A stretch of 64,000 nt of DNA from Methylobacterium sp. 10 (GCF_000519085.1 NZ_KI912577.1:2547331-2611330), one strand, 5' to 3'. Shown: positions 8,765-18,177, numbered from the stretch's first letter. Notes: a model not told the origin generated them from the sequence alone. Translations and numbers: made by a program.

Positions 8765-10045
8765 TCAGCGCTTCGGGCCGGCCTCGATCACGTCTTCCAG
8801 CGTGCGGAGCCCGGCGCGGGGAGCGTTGACGAGGCAGGCCATGTTGCCGGGCGGGTGCTGATTCTTCCACATCTTGGTGTGCGCCTGGGGGATCTTGTCC
8901 CACGGGAACACCTCGCTCATGCACGGGTCGATGCGCTGGTCCAGAACGAACTGGTTTGCGGCCGAGGCCTGCTTCAGGTGCGCGAAATGCGACCCCTGAA
9001 TGCGCTTCTGGCGCATCCAGACGTAACGGGCATCGAACGTGATGTTGAAGCCGGTGGTACCGGCGCAGAACACGACCATGCCGCCGCGCTTCACCACCAG
9101 GGCGGAGACCGGGAAGGTCGCCTCGCCGGGATGCTCGAAGACGATGTCGACGTCGTTGCCCTTGCCGGTGATGTCCCAGATCGCCTTGCCGAACTTGCGG
9201 GCTTCCTTGGTCCAGGCGTGGAATTCCGGCGAGTTCACCTTGGGCAGTTGGCCCCAGCAATCGAAGTCCTTGCGGTTGATGACGCCCTTGGCACCGAGGC
9301 TCATCACGTAGTCGCGCTTCGATTCGTCCGAGATCACAGCGATGGCGTTCGCACCGGAGGCGGCGCAGAGCTGAACGCCGAACACGCCGAGACCTCCGCT
9401 CGCGCCCCAGATCAGCACGTTCTGGCCCGGCTTCACCGTGTGGGGAGCGTGGCCGAACAGCATGCGGTAGGCGGTGGCGAGAGTCAGCGTGTAGCAGGCG
9501 CCTTCCTCCCAGGTAAGGTGCTGCGGCCGCTTCATCAGCTGACGCGACTGCACCCGACAGAACTGCGCGAACGATCCGTCCGGGGTCTCGTAGCCCCAGA
9601 TCCGCTGCGAGGGCGAGAACATCGGGTCGCCGCCGTTGCACTCCTCGTCGTCGCCATCGTCGCGGTTACAGTGAACGATGACCTCGTCGCCGACCTTCCA
9701 GCGCTTCACCTTGGCGCCCACGGCCCAAACGATACCCGAGGCGTCCGAACCGGCGATGTGGTAGTCGGCCTTGTGCACGTCGAAGGGGGAGATCGGCTCG
9801 CCCAGCCCGGCCCACACACCATTGTAGTTGATGCCGGCCGCCATGACGTAGACCAGCACTTCGTCATCGCCGATCTCCCAGGTCGGCACCACCTCGACCT
9901 GCATCGATTCCTCCGGCGGCCCGTGACGCTCGCGCCGGATCGCCCAGGCATACATCTTCGCCGGAACATGGCCGAGGGGCGGGATTTCGCCCAACTCGTA
10001 AAGGTCCTTGCCCTCGGTGGTATTTAAGGCCGCGCTCGCCGACAT
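8765..10045 (-). CDS. ccr: Crotonyl-CoA carboxylase/reductase
   Basis: Ccr converts crotonyl-CoA, CO2 and NADPH to (2S)-ethylmalonyl-CoA, the defining step of the ethylmalonyl-CoA pathway that regenerates glyoxylate for the serine cycle. The 426-residue product is a medium-chain dehydrogenase/reductase. It shows AAGINYNGVWAG with the conserved Asn of the CO2 pocket, the nucleotide fold LIWGASGGLGVFGVQLC, and FEHPGEATFPVSALVV typical of Ccr rather than plain enoyl reductases. I chose ATG 10045 (MSASAALNTTEGKDLYELGE). It is divergent from ecm, which acts two steps later. Confidence 0.95.
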   Translation of the reverse strand: MSASAALNTTEGKDLYELGEIPPLGHVPAKMYAWAIRRERHGPPEESMQVEVVPTWEIGDDEVLVYVMAAGINYNGVWAGLGEPISPFDVHKADYHIAGSDASGIVWAVGAKVKRWKVGDEVIVHCNRDDGDDEECNGGDPMFSPSQRIWGYETPDGSFAQFCRVQSRQLMKRPQHLTWEEGACYTLTLATAYRMLFGHAPHTVKPGQNVLIWGASGGLGVFGVQLCAASGANAIAVISDESKRDYVMSLGAKGVINRKDFDCWGQLPKVNSPEFHAWTKEARKFGKAIWDITGKGNDVDIVFEHPGEATFPVSALVVKRGGMVVFCAGTTGFNITFDARYVWMRQKRIQGSHFAHLKQASAANQFVLDQRIDPCMSEVFPWDKIPQAHTKMWKNQHPPGNMACLVNAPRAGLRTLEDVIEAGPKR

Positions 10046-10438
10046 CTTGGCTCTCCCAATTCTTCTTCTGAGCGACCCTATATCGACGAACCTGAACTGC
10101 TCCAAGGCCCCCTAAATGGCCATGACCCGTCGCTGCGCCCCAGCATGGGAGCTGCCAGCCGGGTCGATTTGTGTATTCATTATTAGATCGCTTCGGAAGC
10201 CTGCCCAGTACGCCATAATCCGCATCGAAATCAATGATTTACTATGACTTCGCCTCTGCTGCGCCACGCGACGTCATTTAATTCGCTTGATCCTCGCGTC
10301 TAGAATTTTTCGAAACATTCTGACCCATGAGCCGAGAAGTCGGACCTTCGGCCAGATGACGTATGCCCGAGGCTTGGATAGGGTGCTGCGCAATAAGCGC
10401 GAGATGGCGCGACCTTGGAATCGAGTGGAGTCAGTGGA
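10046..10438. promoter_or_regulatory. Divergent promoter region between ccr and ecm
   Basis: This 393-base region must drive both ccr (leftward) and ecm (rightward). It is clearly more AT-rich than the flanking genes from about 10165 to 10320. It contains a perfect dyad at 10228-10240. No coding frame with plausible composition was found, and in particular no catalase gene. Individual -35/-10 boxes cannot be assigned with confidence. Confidence 0.6.
10228..10240. promoter_or_regulatory. Perfect dyad AAATCA-A-TGATTT, candidate operator
   Basis: A 13-base perfect palindrome lies roughly midway in the ccr-ecm divergent region. Its size and symmetry suit a small dimeric regulator. In Methylorubrum extorquens AM1 the TetR-family protein CcrR is reported to bind a palindrome upstream of ccr; whether this is the same site is inference. 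Confidence 0.35.
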
Positions 10439-12502
10439 ATGAGCGCGAGTGCGACCGTCGCCGAGGTCAAGCGCGACAAGCCCTGGATCATCCGGACCTA
10501 TGCCGGCCATTCCAACGCCAAGGAATCGAACGCTCTCTACCGGGGCAACCTCGCCAAGGGGCAGACCGGATTGTCGGTGGCCTTCGATCTACCGACCCAG
10601 ACCGGCTACGACCCCGACCACGAGTTGGCGCGTGGCGAAGTCGGCAAGGTCGGCGTCTCGATCGCGCATCTCGGCGACATGCGGGCACTGTTCGACCAGA
10701 TCCCGCTCTCGCAGATGAACACCTCGATGACGATCAACGCCACGGCGCCGTGGCTGTTGTCGCTCTATCTCGCGGTCGCCGAAGAGCAGGGCGTGCCGTT
10801 CTCCGGGCTCCAGGGCACGACGCAGAACGACATCATCAAGGAATACCTGTCGCGCGGTACCTACGTGTTCCCGCCTGCGCCGTCGCTTCGCCTGACCAAG
10901 GACGTGATCCTGTTCACGACCAAGGAAGTGCCGAAGTGGAACCCTATGAACGTGTGTTCCTACCACCTGCAGGAGGCCGGAGCGACGCCGGTGCAGGAGC
11001 TCTCCTACGCGCTGGCCATCGCCATCGCGGTGCTCGACACCGTGCGTGACGACCCGGACTTCGACGAGGCGAGCTTCGCAGACGTGTTCAGTCGGATCTC
11101 GTTCTTCGTGAATGCCGGCATGCGGTTCGTTACCGAGATCTGCAAGATGCGGGCGTTCTCAGAGCTCTGGGACGAGATCGCTCAGGAGCGCTACGGCATC
11201 ACCGACCCCAAGAAGCGCATTTTCCGCTACGGCGTTCAGGTCAACAGCCTCGGCCTGACGGAGCAGCAACCGGAGAATAACGTCCACCGCATCCTCATCG
11301 AGATGCTGGCCGTCACCCTGTCGAAGCGAGCGCGCGCTCGCGCGGTCCAGCTTCCGGCCTGGAACGAGGCGCTCGGCCTGCCGCGCCCCTGGGACCAGCA
11401 ATGGTCCATGCGCATGCAGCAGATCCTCGCCTTCGAGACCGACCTCCTCGAATACGACGACATCTTCGACGGCTCGAAGGTCATCGACGCTAAGGTCGAG
11501 TCCCTCAAGGAAGAGACCCGCGCGGCACTCAAGGAGATCGGTGGCATCGGCGGCGCGGTGGCGGCGGTCGAGACCGGGGCGCTCAAGCGCGCCCTCGTGG
11601 AATCCAACGCCAAGCGCATCTCGGCCATCGAGGCGGGCGATCAGGTGGTCGTCGGCGTCAACAAGTTCCAGGCCGGCGAACCCTCGCCGCTCACGGCCGG
11701 GGAGGGCGCCATCTTCACGGTTTCCGAGACGGTGGAGATGGAAGCCGAGCAGCGCATCCGTGACTGGCGTACGAAGCGCGACGGCAAGGCCGTGGAGAAA
11801 GCCCTCGAGGAGCTCGAAGCCGCCGCACGCTCGGGCGCCAACATCATGCCGGTCTCGATCGCGGCGGCGAAGGCCGGCGTCACCACCGGCGAGTGGGGCA
11901 CCCGACTGCGCGAGGTTTTCGGCGAATACCGCGCCCCCACCGGCGTCAGCCTCGAGACGATCTCCTCGGGTGCGGCCGAGGATGCCAAGCTCCTCATCGC
12001 CGATCTCGGCGAGCGACTGGGCGAGACGCCGAAGCTCGTCGTCGGCAAGCCCGGCCTCGACGGTCATTCGAACGGCGCCGAGCAGATCGCGCTCCGTGCC
12101 CGCGACGTCGGCTTCGACGTGACCTATGACGGCATCCGCCAGACCCCTGCCGAGATCGTCGCGAAGGCCAAGGAGACCGGCGCCCACGTGGTCGGCCTGT
12201 CGATCCTGTCCGGCAGCCACGTCCCCCTGGTGCGCGACGTCAAGGCGAAGATGCGGGAGGCGGGCCTCGACCACGTGCCCCTCGTCGTTGGCGGCATCAT
12301 CTCGCCAGAGGACGAACTCGTGCTCAAGAACATGGGCGTCACGGCGGTCTACACGCCAAAAGATTACATCCTCGACACGATCATGATCGGCATCGCCAAG
12401 GTGGTGGGCCGTGCCCTCGACAAGCGCGCCGCAGAGAAGGCCGATGCCGCCGCCGGAATCGGAGGCTCCTCCGTCAGGGGGGGCGGGGAGACGGTGTTTT
12501 AA
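10439..12502 (+). CDS. ecm: Ethylmalonyl-CoA mutase
   Basis: Ecm is the B12-dependent mutase that turns (2R)-ethylmalonyl-CoA into methylsuccinyl-CoA. The 687-residue product has an N-terminal acyl-CoA mutase barrel (KPWIIRTYAGHSNAKESNAL; MNVCSYHLQEAGATPVQELS) and a C-terminal cobalamin-binding domain. The lower-axial-ligand motif DGHSNG has Asp541, His543 and Gly546. Single-subunit architecture with both domains and the nearby ccr favour Ecm over methylmalonyl-CoA mutase large subunit. ATG 10439 is preceded by GGAGTCAGTGGA; another in-frame ATG lies 24 bases upstream. Confidence 0.94.
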   Translation: MSASATVAEVKRDKPWIIRTYAGHSNAKESNALYRGNLAKGQTGLSVAFDLPTQTGYDPDHELARGEVGKVGVSIAHLGDMRALFDQIPLSQMNTSMTINATAPWLLSLYLAVAEEQGVPFSGLQGTTQNDIIKEYLSRGTYVFPPAPSLRLTKDVILFTTKEVPKWNPMNVCSYHLQEAGATPVQELSYALAIAIAVLDTVRDDPDFDEASFADVFSRISFFVNAGMRFVTEICKMRAFSELWDEIAQERYGITDPKKRIFRYGVQVNSLGLTEQQPENNVHRILIEMLAVTLSKRARARAVQLPAWNEALGLPRPWDQQWSMRMQQILAFETDLLEYDDIFDGSKVIDAKVESLKEETRAALKEIGGIGGAVAAVETGALKRALVESNAKRISAIEAGDQVVVGVNKFQAGEPSPLTAGEGAIFTVSETVEMEAEQRIRDWRTKRDGKAVEKALEELEAAARSGANIMPVSIAAAKAGVTTGEWGTRLREVFGEYRAPTGVSLETISSGAAEDAKLLIADLGERLGETPKLVVGKPGLDGHSNGAEQIALRARDVGFDVTYDGIRQTPAEIVAKAKETGAHVVGLSILSGSHVPLVRDVKAKMREAGLDHVPLVVGGIISPEDELVLKNMGVTAVYTPKDYILDTIMIGIAKVVGRALDKRAAEKADAAAGIGGSSVRGGGETVF

Positions 12503-12560
12503 TACCGCATACTCCTCCTCATTTATCTACTGAATTCACACATGTCGCGGGCGGCGCGGC

Positions 12561-12673
12561 TCTCCTCCCCCTTGTGGGGAGGAGTTGGAGGTGGGGGTCG
12601 TTGGGCGATCCGCATGCGGTGGAGACTGGCGGAACCACCCCCACTCCTAACCTCTCCCCACAAGGGGGAGAGG
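12561..12673. repeat. Long imperfect palindromic repeat with CCCCCTTGTGGGGAG ends
   Basis: The two arms (about 37 bases, 12561-12598 and 12636-12673) are near-perfect inverted copies. Each arm itself contains a small hairpin (TCCCCCTTGTGGGGA). The centre holds CCGCATGCGG. It fills most of the 347-base gap between ecm and the following glycan gene (12503-12849), where no gene is seen. The form is that of REP/MITE-like intergenic repeats. It could also end ecm transcription, although no T-run follows. Confidence 0.7.
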
Positions 12674-12849
12674 GACGTCCTCGGCCTAAAAAAGCAGATG
12701 GGTGAACGCCCAAGCGCTTGCGCGGGAGGGTGCCTGCGACCTGGGCTTAAGAAAGGTGCCGTTCCCGAGCACACGGCACTTCTCTACCGTGATAAGGCGA
12801 AGTACGGCGTCCGCACGACCCGTCGACACCAGCGGAACCTGACACGACA

Positions 12850-13860
12850 ATGCTCTTCGCGCCGCTCGTCGCCGTACCGCTGGCTGCCGGCCTCAGCGTT
12901 ATCCTGATCGCCCTTCTGAAACCGCTCCTGCAGCGATACGCCCTCGCGAGGCCGATCGCTCGGTCGAGCCACAGCGTCCCGACGCCCCAGGGTGCGGGAA
13001 TCGCCATCGTCCTGGCCATTCTCGCCGCCTGCGGGCTCCTGGCATCGCTGACACCGCCGATTCCGGACGCGATGGAAGCGCTGGTCCTCGCTCACGCGAC
13101 ACTGATCCTCGCCGTGGTCGGCGCCGTGGACGACATCCGACCGCTGCCGGCCTCCCTCCGGCTCGGTCTCCAAACGCTCATCGTCGCCGCACTCGTCCTG
13201 TCCGTGGATGGCCGGCTGCTTCCGGACGTGCCGCTCGCCGCCGAGCGTGCTTTCGCGGTCCTGGCCGGCGTGTGGTTCGTGAATCTGACGAACTTCATGG
13301 ACGGGCTCGACTGGATGACGGTCTCGGCCATGGTGCCGGTCGTCGGCGCGCTCATGCTCCTGGGGCTCGTCGGCGGGCTGCCGCCGCTGCCGACCCTCGT
13401 CGCCGCATCCCTGCTCGGAGCGCTGATCGGATTCGCGCCGTTCAACCGCCCGGTGGCGCGCCTCTTCCTGGGCGATGTCGGCTCACTGCCCATCGGCCTT
13501 CTCGTGGCCTGGCTTCTGTATCGGTTAAGCCTCCAGGGCGGACTGGCGGCCGCCATTCTCCTGCCGCTCTACTATCTCGCAGATGCCACGCTGACGCTCC
13601 TGCGCCGTGCCGCCAAGGGCGAGCCAGTCTGGCAAGCGCATCGCAGCCATTTCTACCAACGCGCCACCGCGAACGGCTTCTCGGTGATGGAGGTCGTCAC
13701 CCGAGTCTTCCTCCTCAACGTCGCCTTAGCGGCCCTGGCGGGGGCGACCTTGCTTTGGCCGTCCCCGCCCATCACGGTCGCTGCGATGGGGGCGGGCACG
13801 GCCCTCGTCGCTCTGGTCCTGCGGCAGTTCTCGACGATGCAAAGAGGAAACACCCCTTGA
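12850..13860 (+). CDS. Undecaprenyl-phosphate glycosyl-1-phosphate transferase, WecA/WbpL-like
   Basis: A 336-residue polytopic enzyme of the MraY/WecA family that loads the first sugar phosphate onto undecaprenyl phosphate. Family motifs appear in order: HSVPTPQGAG, the Asp pair in VGAVDDIRPLP, NLTNFMDGLDWM, RLFLGDVGS and the sugar-specificity motif HRSHFYQRA. About ten hydrophobic segments are visible. It is followed, with a 4-base overlap, by an NAD-dependent epimerase, and then a convergent WbpM/CapD-like gene. This recalls the Pseudomonas wbpL-wbpM arrangement for O-antigen initiation. The exact sugar is unknown. Confidence 0.87.
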   Translation: MLFAPLVAVPLAAGLSVILIALLKPLLQRYALARPIARSSHSVPTPQGAGIAIVLAILAACGLLASLTPPIPDAMEALVLAHATLILAVVGAVDDIRPLPASLRLGLQTLIVAALVLSVDGRLLPDVPLAAERAFAVLAGVWFVNLTNFMDGLDWMTVSAMVPVVGALMLLGLVGGLPPLPTLVAASLLGALIGFAPFNRPVARLFLGDVGSLPIGLLVAWLLYRLSLQGGLAAAILLPLYYLADATLTLLRRAAKGEPVWQAHRSHFYQRATANGFSVMEVVTRVFLLNVALAALAGATLLWPSPPITVAAMGAGTALVALVLRQFSTMQRGNTP

Positions 13861-14786
13861 GCGGAAACGTCATCGCGCTCACCGGTGCCACCGGCTTCAT
13901 CGGCCGTCACCTGCTGCGCTCGCTGTCCGATCAGGGCTACCGGGTCCGGGTGCTGCTGCGGCGCCCGGTGGAGTTGCCGCCCGGCGCCAGCGGGGCCGTG
14001 GTGGGGGATTTGAGCCGTCCCATGAACATGGCGGCGGCACTGTCCGGCGTCGATGCCATCGTCCATTCCGCCGGCCTCGCCCATGCCATGTCCGGCACGC
14101 CCGAGGACGATTACCGCTCCTCGAACATCGACGCGACGCGACGTCTCGCCGAAGCCGCGGCCAAGGCGCGGGTCGGCCGCTTCGTCTTTCTCTCCTCGAT
14201 CAGGGCGCAGACCGGAATCAGCGCGGCGGGAACCGTCACCGAAGACGATCGGGCAAATCCCACCGATGCCTATGGCCGCTCGAAACTCGCCGCCGAGGAA
14301 GCCCTGGCCGAGATCGGGATCGACTGGGTCGCCCTGCGCCCGGTCCTCGTCTACGGCGCGGGGGTAAAGGGCAACATGGCAGCACTCCTGCGGCTCGCAC
14401 GCATGCCCTATCCCCTGCCGCTGGCGAGCCTGACCGGGCGTCGGTCGCTGATCTCGGTGGAGAACCTGTCGGCGGCCATCGTCACGGTCTTGCGCCACCA
14501 GGGAACGCTCGGCCGTCCCCTCCTCGCGGCCGAACCCGGGGCTCTGAGACTGCCCGAGATGATCGCGGCGTTGAGGGCCGGCCTCGGACGGAGCGCCGGC
14601 CTCGTTCCCTGTCCACCGAGCCTGTTCGGCCTCGCCTGCCGGGTGACTGGTCGCCGCGAGATCTTCGAGCGCCTGTCGGGGGATCTCGTAGCGCGCTCCG
14701 ACGGGCTGTCGGCGCTGGGTTGGTCGCCCGCTCAGACGTCCTCCGAAGGCCTCGCCGCCCTGTCCCGCGGCGATACGGCAGCTTAA
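13857..14786 (+). CDS. NAD-dependent epimerase/dehydratase (surface glycan synthesis)
   Basis: A 309-residue extended short-chain dehydrogenase. It begins at a TTG codon whose last two bases start the TGA of the previous gene, with AGAGGAAA eight bases upstream, so the two genes are probably translationally coupled. The Rossmann motif is ALTGATGFIGRHLL and the catalytic YxxxK is YGRSKLAAEE, with Ser in FLSSIRAQT. It resembles WbpV/WbvB-type nucleotide-sugar reductases or epimerases. Substrate is unknown. Its stop codon shares a TTAA with the stop of the convergent gene. Confidence 0.82.
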   Translation: MSGNVIALTGATGFIGRHLLRSLSDQGYRVRVLLRRPVELPPGASGAVVGDLSRPMNMAAALSGVDAIVHSAGLAHAMSGTPEDDYRSSNIDATRRLAEAAAKARVGRFVFLSSIRAQTGISAAGTVTEDDRANPTDAYGRSKLAAEEALAEIGIDWVALRPVLVYGAGVKGNMAALLRLARMPYPLPLASLTGRRSLISVENLSAAIVTVLRHQGTLGRPLLAAEPGALRLPEMIAALRAGLGRSAGLVPCPPSLFGLACRVTGRREIFERLSGDLVARSDGLSALGWSPAQTSSEGLAALSRGDTAA

Positions 14787-16798
14787 GCCGGCACGGTCAC
14801 CGGGGCCGGCTTCGGATCGGGCACGCATTTCGGCCGGTTGCGATAATCCGGGATGGCGGTCTCGAACACCAAGTCGGCGGCGGCCCTGTCGTGGGTCTCC
14901 ACCGCTCGCTTCAGCGCCGCGATCCAGCCTTCCAGCACGGACCTGTCGGCGAAGACGGGCTTGGCCGCCATGACGCCGTCGATCCCGTCAAGGGCGACCC
15001 GCGGTTCCTCGCGAGCGAACAGGATCTCGTTCAAGCGCTCCCCCGGCCGCGATCCGGTAAAGACCACTTCGATATCCTCGCCGGGCTCGAACCCGGCGAG
15101 CCGGATCATGCGATCGGCGAGGTCGAGGATCCGCACGGGCTGGCCCATCTTCAGCACGTAGACCGCCGCGCGCTGGTCGGATTCGGGGGTGGTCAGGGGA
15201 AGGCAGCGCCCCTCCCGGTCACCGTGGGAGGCGGCGGTGAGAACGAGGTCGGCGGCCTCGCGCACAGTCATGAAATAGCGCACCATTTCCGGATCCGTGA
15301 CGGTGACCGGGCCGCCCCGCGCAATCTGCGCCTTGAACACAGGAACCACCGACCCGACGGAGCCCAGCACGTTGCCGAACCGCACGGCGATCAGCCGGGT
15401 CGGCTTCTCCTGCGGCGCGGCGGCCTGTTCGGCATCGAGTGCCTGCGCCACCATCTCGGCCAGACGCTTGGTGACGCCGAGTTGGGAGACCGGCTCGATG
15501 GCTTTATCGGTAGAGATCATCACCATGGCGCGGGCGCGAGCCGCGACCGTCGCATCCGCCACGTTGATGGAGCCCAGCACGTTGGTCTTGATGCCCTCGG
15601 ACCAGTCCCGCTCCAGGTAGGGCACCTGCTTCAGGGCAGCGGCATGGAACACGTAATCCGGCCGAAAGGCGGCGAAGACGTCGTGCAGGCGTTCCCGGTC
15701 GCGGATGTCGCACAAGGCGCCGATCACATCCGCCGCCGCAATAGCGGGCTGGCTCAGGATGCCGTGGAGGGCCGGCTCGGAATTCTCCACCACCAGGATC
15801 GACGTGGCGCCGAAGGCGACAGCCCGAGCGACGATCTCGGAACCGATCGAACCACCGCCGCCGGTGACGATGACCCGCGTTCCCTTGAGGAAGCGCTCCA
15901 GACGCGGCCGATCGATGGAGACCGTGGGCCTAAGAAGGAGATCCTCGATCTCCAGGGGCGCCAGTTCGGCATCGCGCATCCCCTCGCCGAGACTGGTGAC
16001 CCGCGAGAGCGGGACGCCAATTCGCCGGGCGCGGGCGATCAGGTCGTCGGGCCCGGCCTCGGGCGTCAGGGCGTTGGGCACGGCGACGAGGCGGCGCACG
16101 GGAGTTCCCTCGGCCGCGAGGTTCGCGACGACGCGTTCGAGATCCGAAAATCCACCCAGCACGGGGATCCCACGCATGATCTGGCCGGTCTCGTTGATGC
16201 GTGGCGACAGAATTCCCTTGGGGGAAAGCCGCCGCACGGAACCTGCTTCGATGGCGCGGAGGAGGAGCTCGATATCCCGGCCGCGTCCCAGCAGCAGCGT
16301 CGGGGTCGTGGCGCTGCGAGCCTGGCTTTGCCGCGAACGAGAGTACTTCAGGTAGCGGAAGGCGAGCCTGGTGCCGCCCAACAGGAAGATCTGCAGCACC
16401 CAGTACAGGGCGATAGCGATCTTCCCGAAGAAGTAGAAGCCATACATGTCCGCTGAAACGAGCACGTAGTCGACGACGAGGAGCGTGAAGGCGAGCACGC
16501 TCGCCGCCTTGACGATTCCCGCGAGGTCGGGAAGCGAGGCGAAGCGCCACTTGGTCCGGTAGAGCTTGAACCGGCCATAGACCAGCGCGGCGAAGACGAC
16601 GAAGGGCGGCAGCAGAATCGGGAGCGCGTGCAAGCGCTCGGTGAGCAACTCACCGTTGAACCGAAAGACGAAGGTGAGTGTCACGGCCAGGACGGTCGCC
16701 ACGCAATCGTGGACCACCATCACCGCCGACTTATAGATGCGCTGTTGCATAGGCTCCGGGCCGGGCGGGGTATCGGCGACGGAACGCCTCTCTGTCAA
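14783..16798 (-). CDS. Nucleotide-sugar 4,6-dehydratase, WbpM/CapD-like membrane protein
   Basis: A 671-residue protein. It has four N-terminal membrane segments (residues about 20-150), a CoA-binding-like Rossmann domain (TPTLLLGRGRDIELLLRAIE) and a C-terminal dehydratase. The NAD motif is VIVTGGGGSIGSEI and the active-site region MISTDKAIEPVSQLGVTKRLAE. As in the WbpM group the usual YxxxK is replaced by a form with the Lys retained and Tyr absent. These enzymes usually convert UDP-GlcNAc to its 4-keto-6-deoxy form for O-antigen or capsule. It converges with the epimerase and shares 4 bases with it. Confidence 0.87.
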   Translation of the reverse strand: MTERRSVADTPPGPEPMQQRIYKSAVMVVHDCVATVLAVTLTFVFRFNGELLTERLHALPILLPPFVVFAALVYGRFKLYRTKWRFASLPDLAGIVKAASVLAFTLLVVDYVLVSADMYGFYFFGKIAIALYWVLQIFLLGGTRLAFRYLKYSRSRQSQARSATTPTLLLGRGRDIELLLRAIEAGSVRRLSPKGILSPRINETGQIMRGIPVLGGFSDLERVVANLAAEGTPVRRLVAVPNALTPEAGPDDLIARARRIGVPLSRVTSLGEGMRDAELAPLEIEDLLLRPTVSIDRPRLERFLKGTRVIVTGGGGSIGSEIVARAVAFGATSILVVENSEPALHGILSQPAIAAADVIGALCDIRDRERLHDVFAAFRPDYVFHAAALKQVPYLERDWSEGIKTNVLGSINVADATVAARARAMVMISTDKAIEPVSQLGVTKRLAEMVAQALDAEQAAAPQEKPTRLIAVRFGNVLGSVGSVVPVFKAQIARGGPVTVTDPEMVRYFMTVREAADLVLTAASHGDREGRCLPLTTPESDQRAAVYVLKMGQPVRILDLADRMIRLAGFEPGEDIEVVFTGSRPGERLNEILFAREEPRVALDGIDGVMAAKPVFADRSVLEGWIAALKRAVETHDRAAADLVFETAIPDYRNRPKCVPDPKPAPVTVPA

Positions 16799-16826
16799 CG
16801 CGTCCCGAAAACCTTGAGGGTGCCCA

Positions 16827-17675
16827 TCACGTCAGGGACCGCACCGCACGCAGGACCGCATCGTCGGTTTCGTCGAGGTCAGGCGCGTCGATGTGCCGGT
16901 ACCACGCCTGGATCAGGCCGAACACGCCAAAGGCGAGATGACCTGCCGCAACGATGCCGAGAAGAGCCGCACCGTAGGGCTGCACTCGAAGAGCGGAGAA
17001 GGCGCCCGCAAGGCCCTTCACCTCCGAGGAGGCCTGGTACCACGCGGCGACCATCACGAAGCCGCCGATGATGAGGAACGCAATTCCCCGCGCAGCATAG
17101 CCGAACTGGCCCAGCGGCTTCACCCATCGGCAATGGGCCTCGTCGAGGGAGAGCCGATCGGCAACCTCACCCTTCCCGGCCTTCACAAGGAAGGCGATCC
17201 CTCCGCCGATGATTCCCAAGCCAATCATGCCGACCAGCCACGGGCCGAAAGGCTTCGCCAGGAGCCAAGCGGTCCAGTCTTGCAATCCGCCGCCACCACC
17301 GGCCCTCCGGCCCAGGCCAAGAGCGAGGCTCGCCGCGGTGATGCCGAGGCCGGTTGCGACGACGCCACTGCCGAAATGCGCCAGCCGAACGACGAGTCCC
17401 TTCGCGGAATTGCCGTGGCGGTCGGCATCGGTGACGGATTCGACGAAGCGCCAGGCCGCAAAGCAGAATAGGCCGAGGGCGATGAGCCCGACGAGGATGG
17501 CCCCGAACGGTCCGAGGAAGACCCAACGGATCGCACTCTCGCTATCGCCCGCCCGACCTCCCTGACCCAGGGCAGCGAGAAGAGCCAGGCCGCCGACGAT
17601 GCAATAGACGATGCCTCTGGCACCGAACCCCATTCGGGCCAGGCGCTCGATCGTATTGCGGCCCATTCGCTTCAC
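16827..17675 (-). CDS. DUF1206 integral membrane protein
   Basis: A 282-residue protein with six predicted membrane segments arranged as three repeats. Each repeat has a signature resembling RMGFGARGIVYCIVGGLALLAAL; the third reads QFGYAARGIAFLIIGGFVMVAA. That is the DUF1206 pattern. No enzymatic motif is evident and the function is unknown. The start given is a GTG; an ATG three codons later is equally possible. It stands between the glycan locus and the Uma2 pair, on the same strand as both, without an obvious shared role. Confidence 0.75.
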   Translation of the reverse strand: MKRMGRNTIERLARMGFGARGIVYCIVGGLALLAALGQGGRAGDSESAIRWVFLGPFGAILVGLIALGLFCFAAWRFVESVTDADRHGNSAKGLVVRLAHFGSGVVATGLGITAASLALGLGRRAGGGGGLQDWTAWLLAKPFGPWLVGMIGLGIIGGGIAFLVKAGKGEVADRLSLDEAHCRWVKPLGQFGYAARGIAFLIIGGFVMVAAWYQASSEVKGLAGAFSALRVQPYGAALLGIVAAGHLAFGVFGLIQAWYRHIDAPDLDETDDAVLRAVRSLT

Positions 17676-17800
17676 GGGGAGACTTTCACGATGACCTGTG
17701 GCGGAGACGAGCGGACGGGCCGCGCCATTTCCAACGCCGGTCGGGCTCGAACCGCTCCGGCATGGTCATCACTTCTTTGCCGGCGCGAGACCGCCACGTC

Positions 17801-18142
17801 CTATTCTCCGGCGCGTGTCGCCTTGCCGGCAAGCGCCACGTAGAAGCCGAGGCCGTCGCCGGCCGGAAGCGTCTGAAGCCTGTCGACGATGCCCTTGCGC
17901 TTCGCGTCGAGCAGCAGCCGCCCGACGGGCTGGAACAGGGTTTCGCCGCCTCCCTCCGGCGGGGGATCGAAGCGGATCGCCACCGTCTTGCCTTTGCCGA
18001 AGCGACTGCGTTCGAGCATGTCGTTCAGGGATGCTTCGGCTGTTGGACGGTTCGTCCCGCGCAGGTCGAGAACGGATTCCGCATCGGTGACTCCCAGAGA
18101 ACCGCGCAGCTTGTCGGCGTAGAAATCTTCAAAGTGGGGCAA
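17801..18142 (-). CDS. Hypothetical protein, weakly Smr-like, behind a Uma2 gene
   Basis: A 113-residue product starting at TTG (MPHFEDFYADKLRGSL), 35 bases after the Uma2 stop. The core reads VLDLRGTNRPTAEASLNDML, then GKGKTVAIRFDPPPEGGGET. The DLRG turn, helix and Gly-rich loop recall the Smr nicking-endonuclease fold (LDLHG, then GKG), but the key His is Arg and similarity is faint. Codon use is typical of the genome. Pairing with a PD-(D/E)xK-like protein is the main context. No confident function. Confidence 0.55.
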   Translation of the reverse strand: MPHFEDFYADKLRGSLGVTDAESVLDLRGTNRPTAEASLNDMLERSRFGKGKTVAIRFDPPPEGGGETLFQPVGRLLLDAKRKGIVDRLQTLPAGDGLGFYVALAGKATRAGE

Positions 18143-18177
18143 GGGCGGGACCTGACGCGGCGAGGGCGATGGGAGGC

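Noticed and set aside
10046..10105. Longer ccr N-terminus
   Set aside because: Twenty extra residues without family similarity; ATG 10045 gives the usual start.
14720..16456. 578-codon open frame on the plus strand inside the WbpM-like gene
   Set aside because: It is antisense to a clear dehydratase, with composition typical of a shadow frame.
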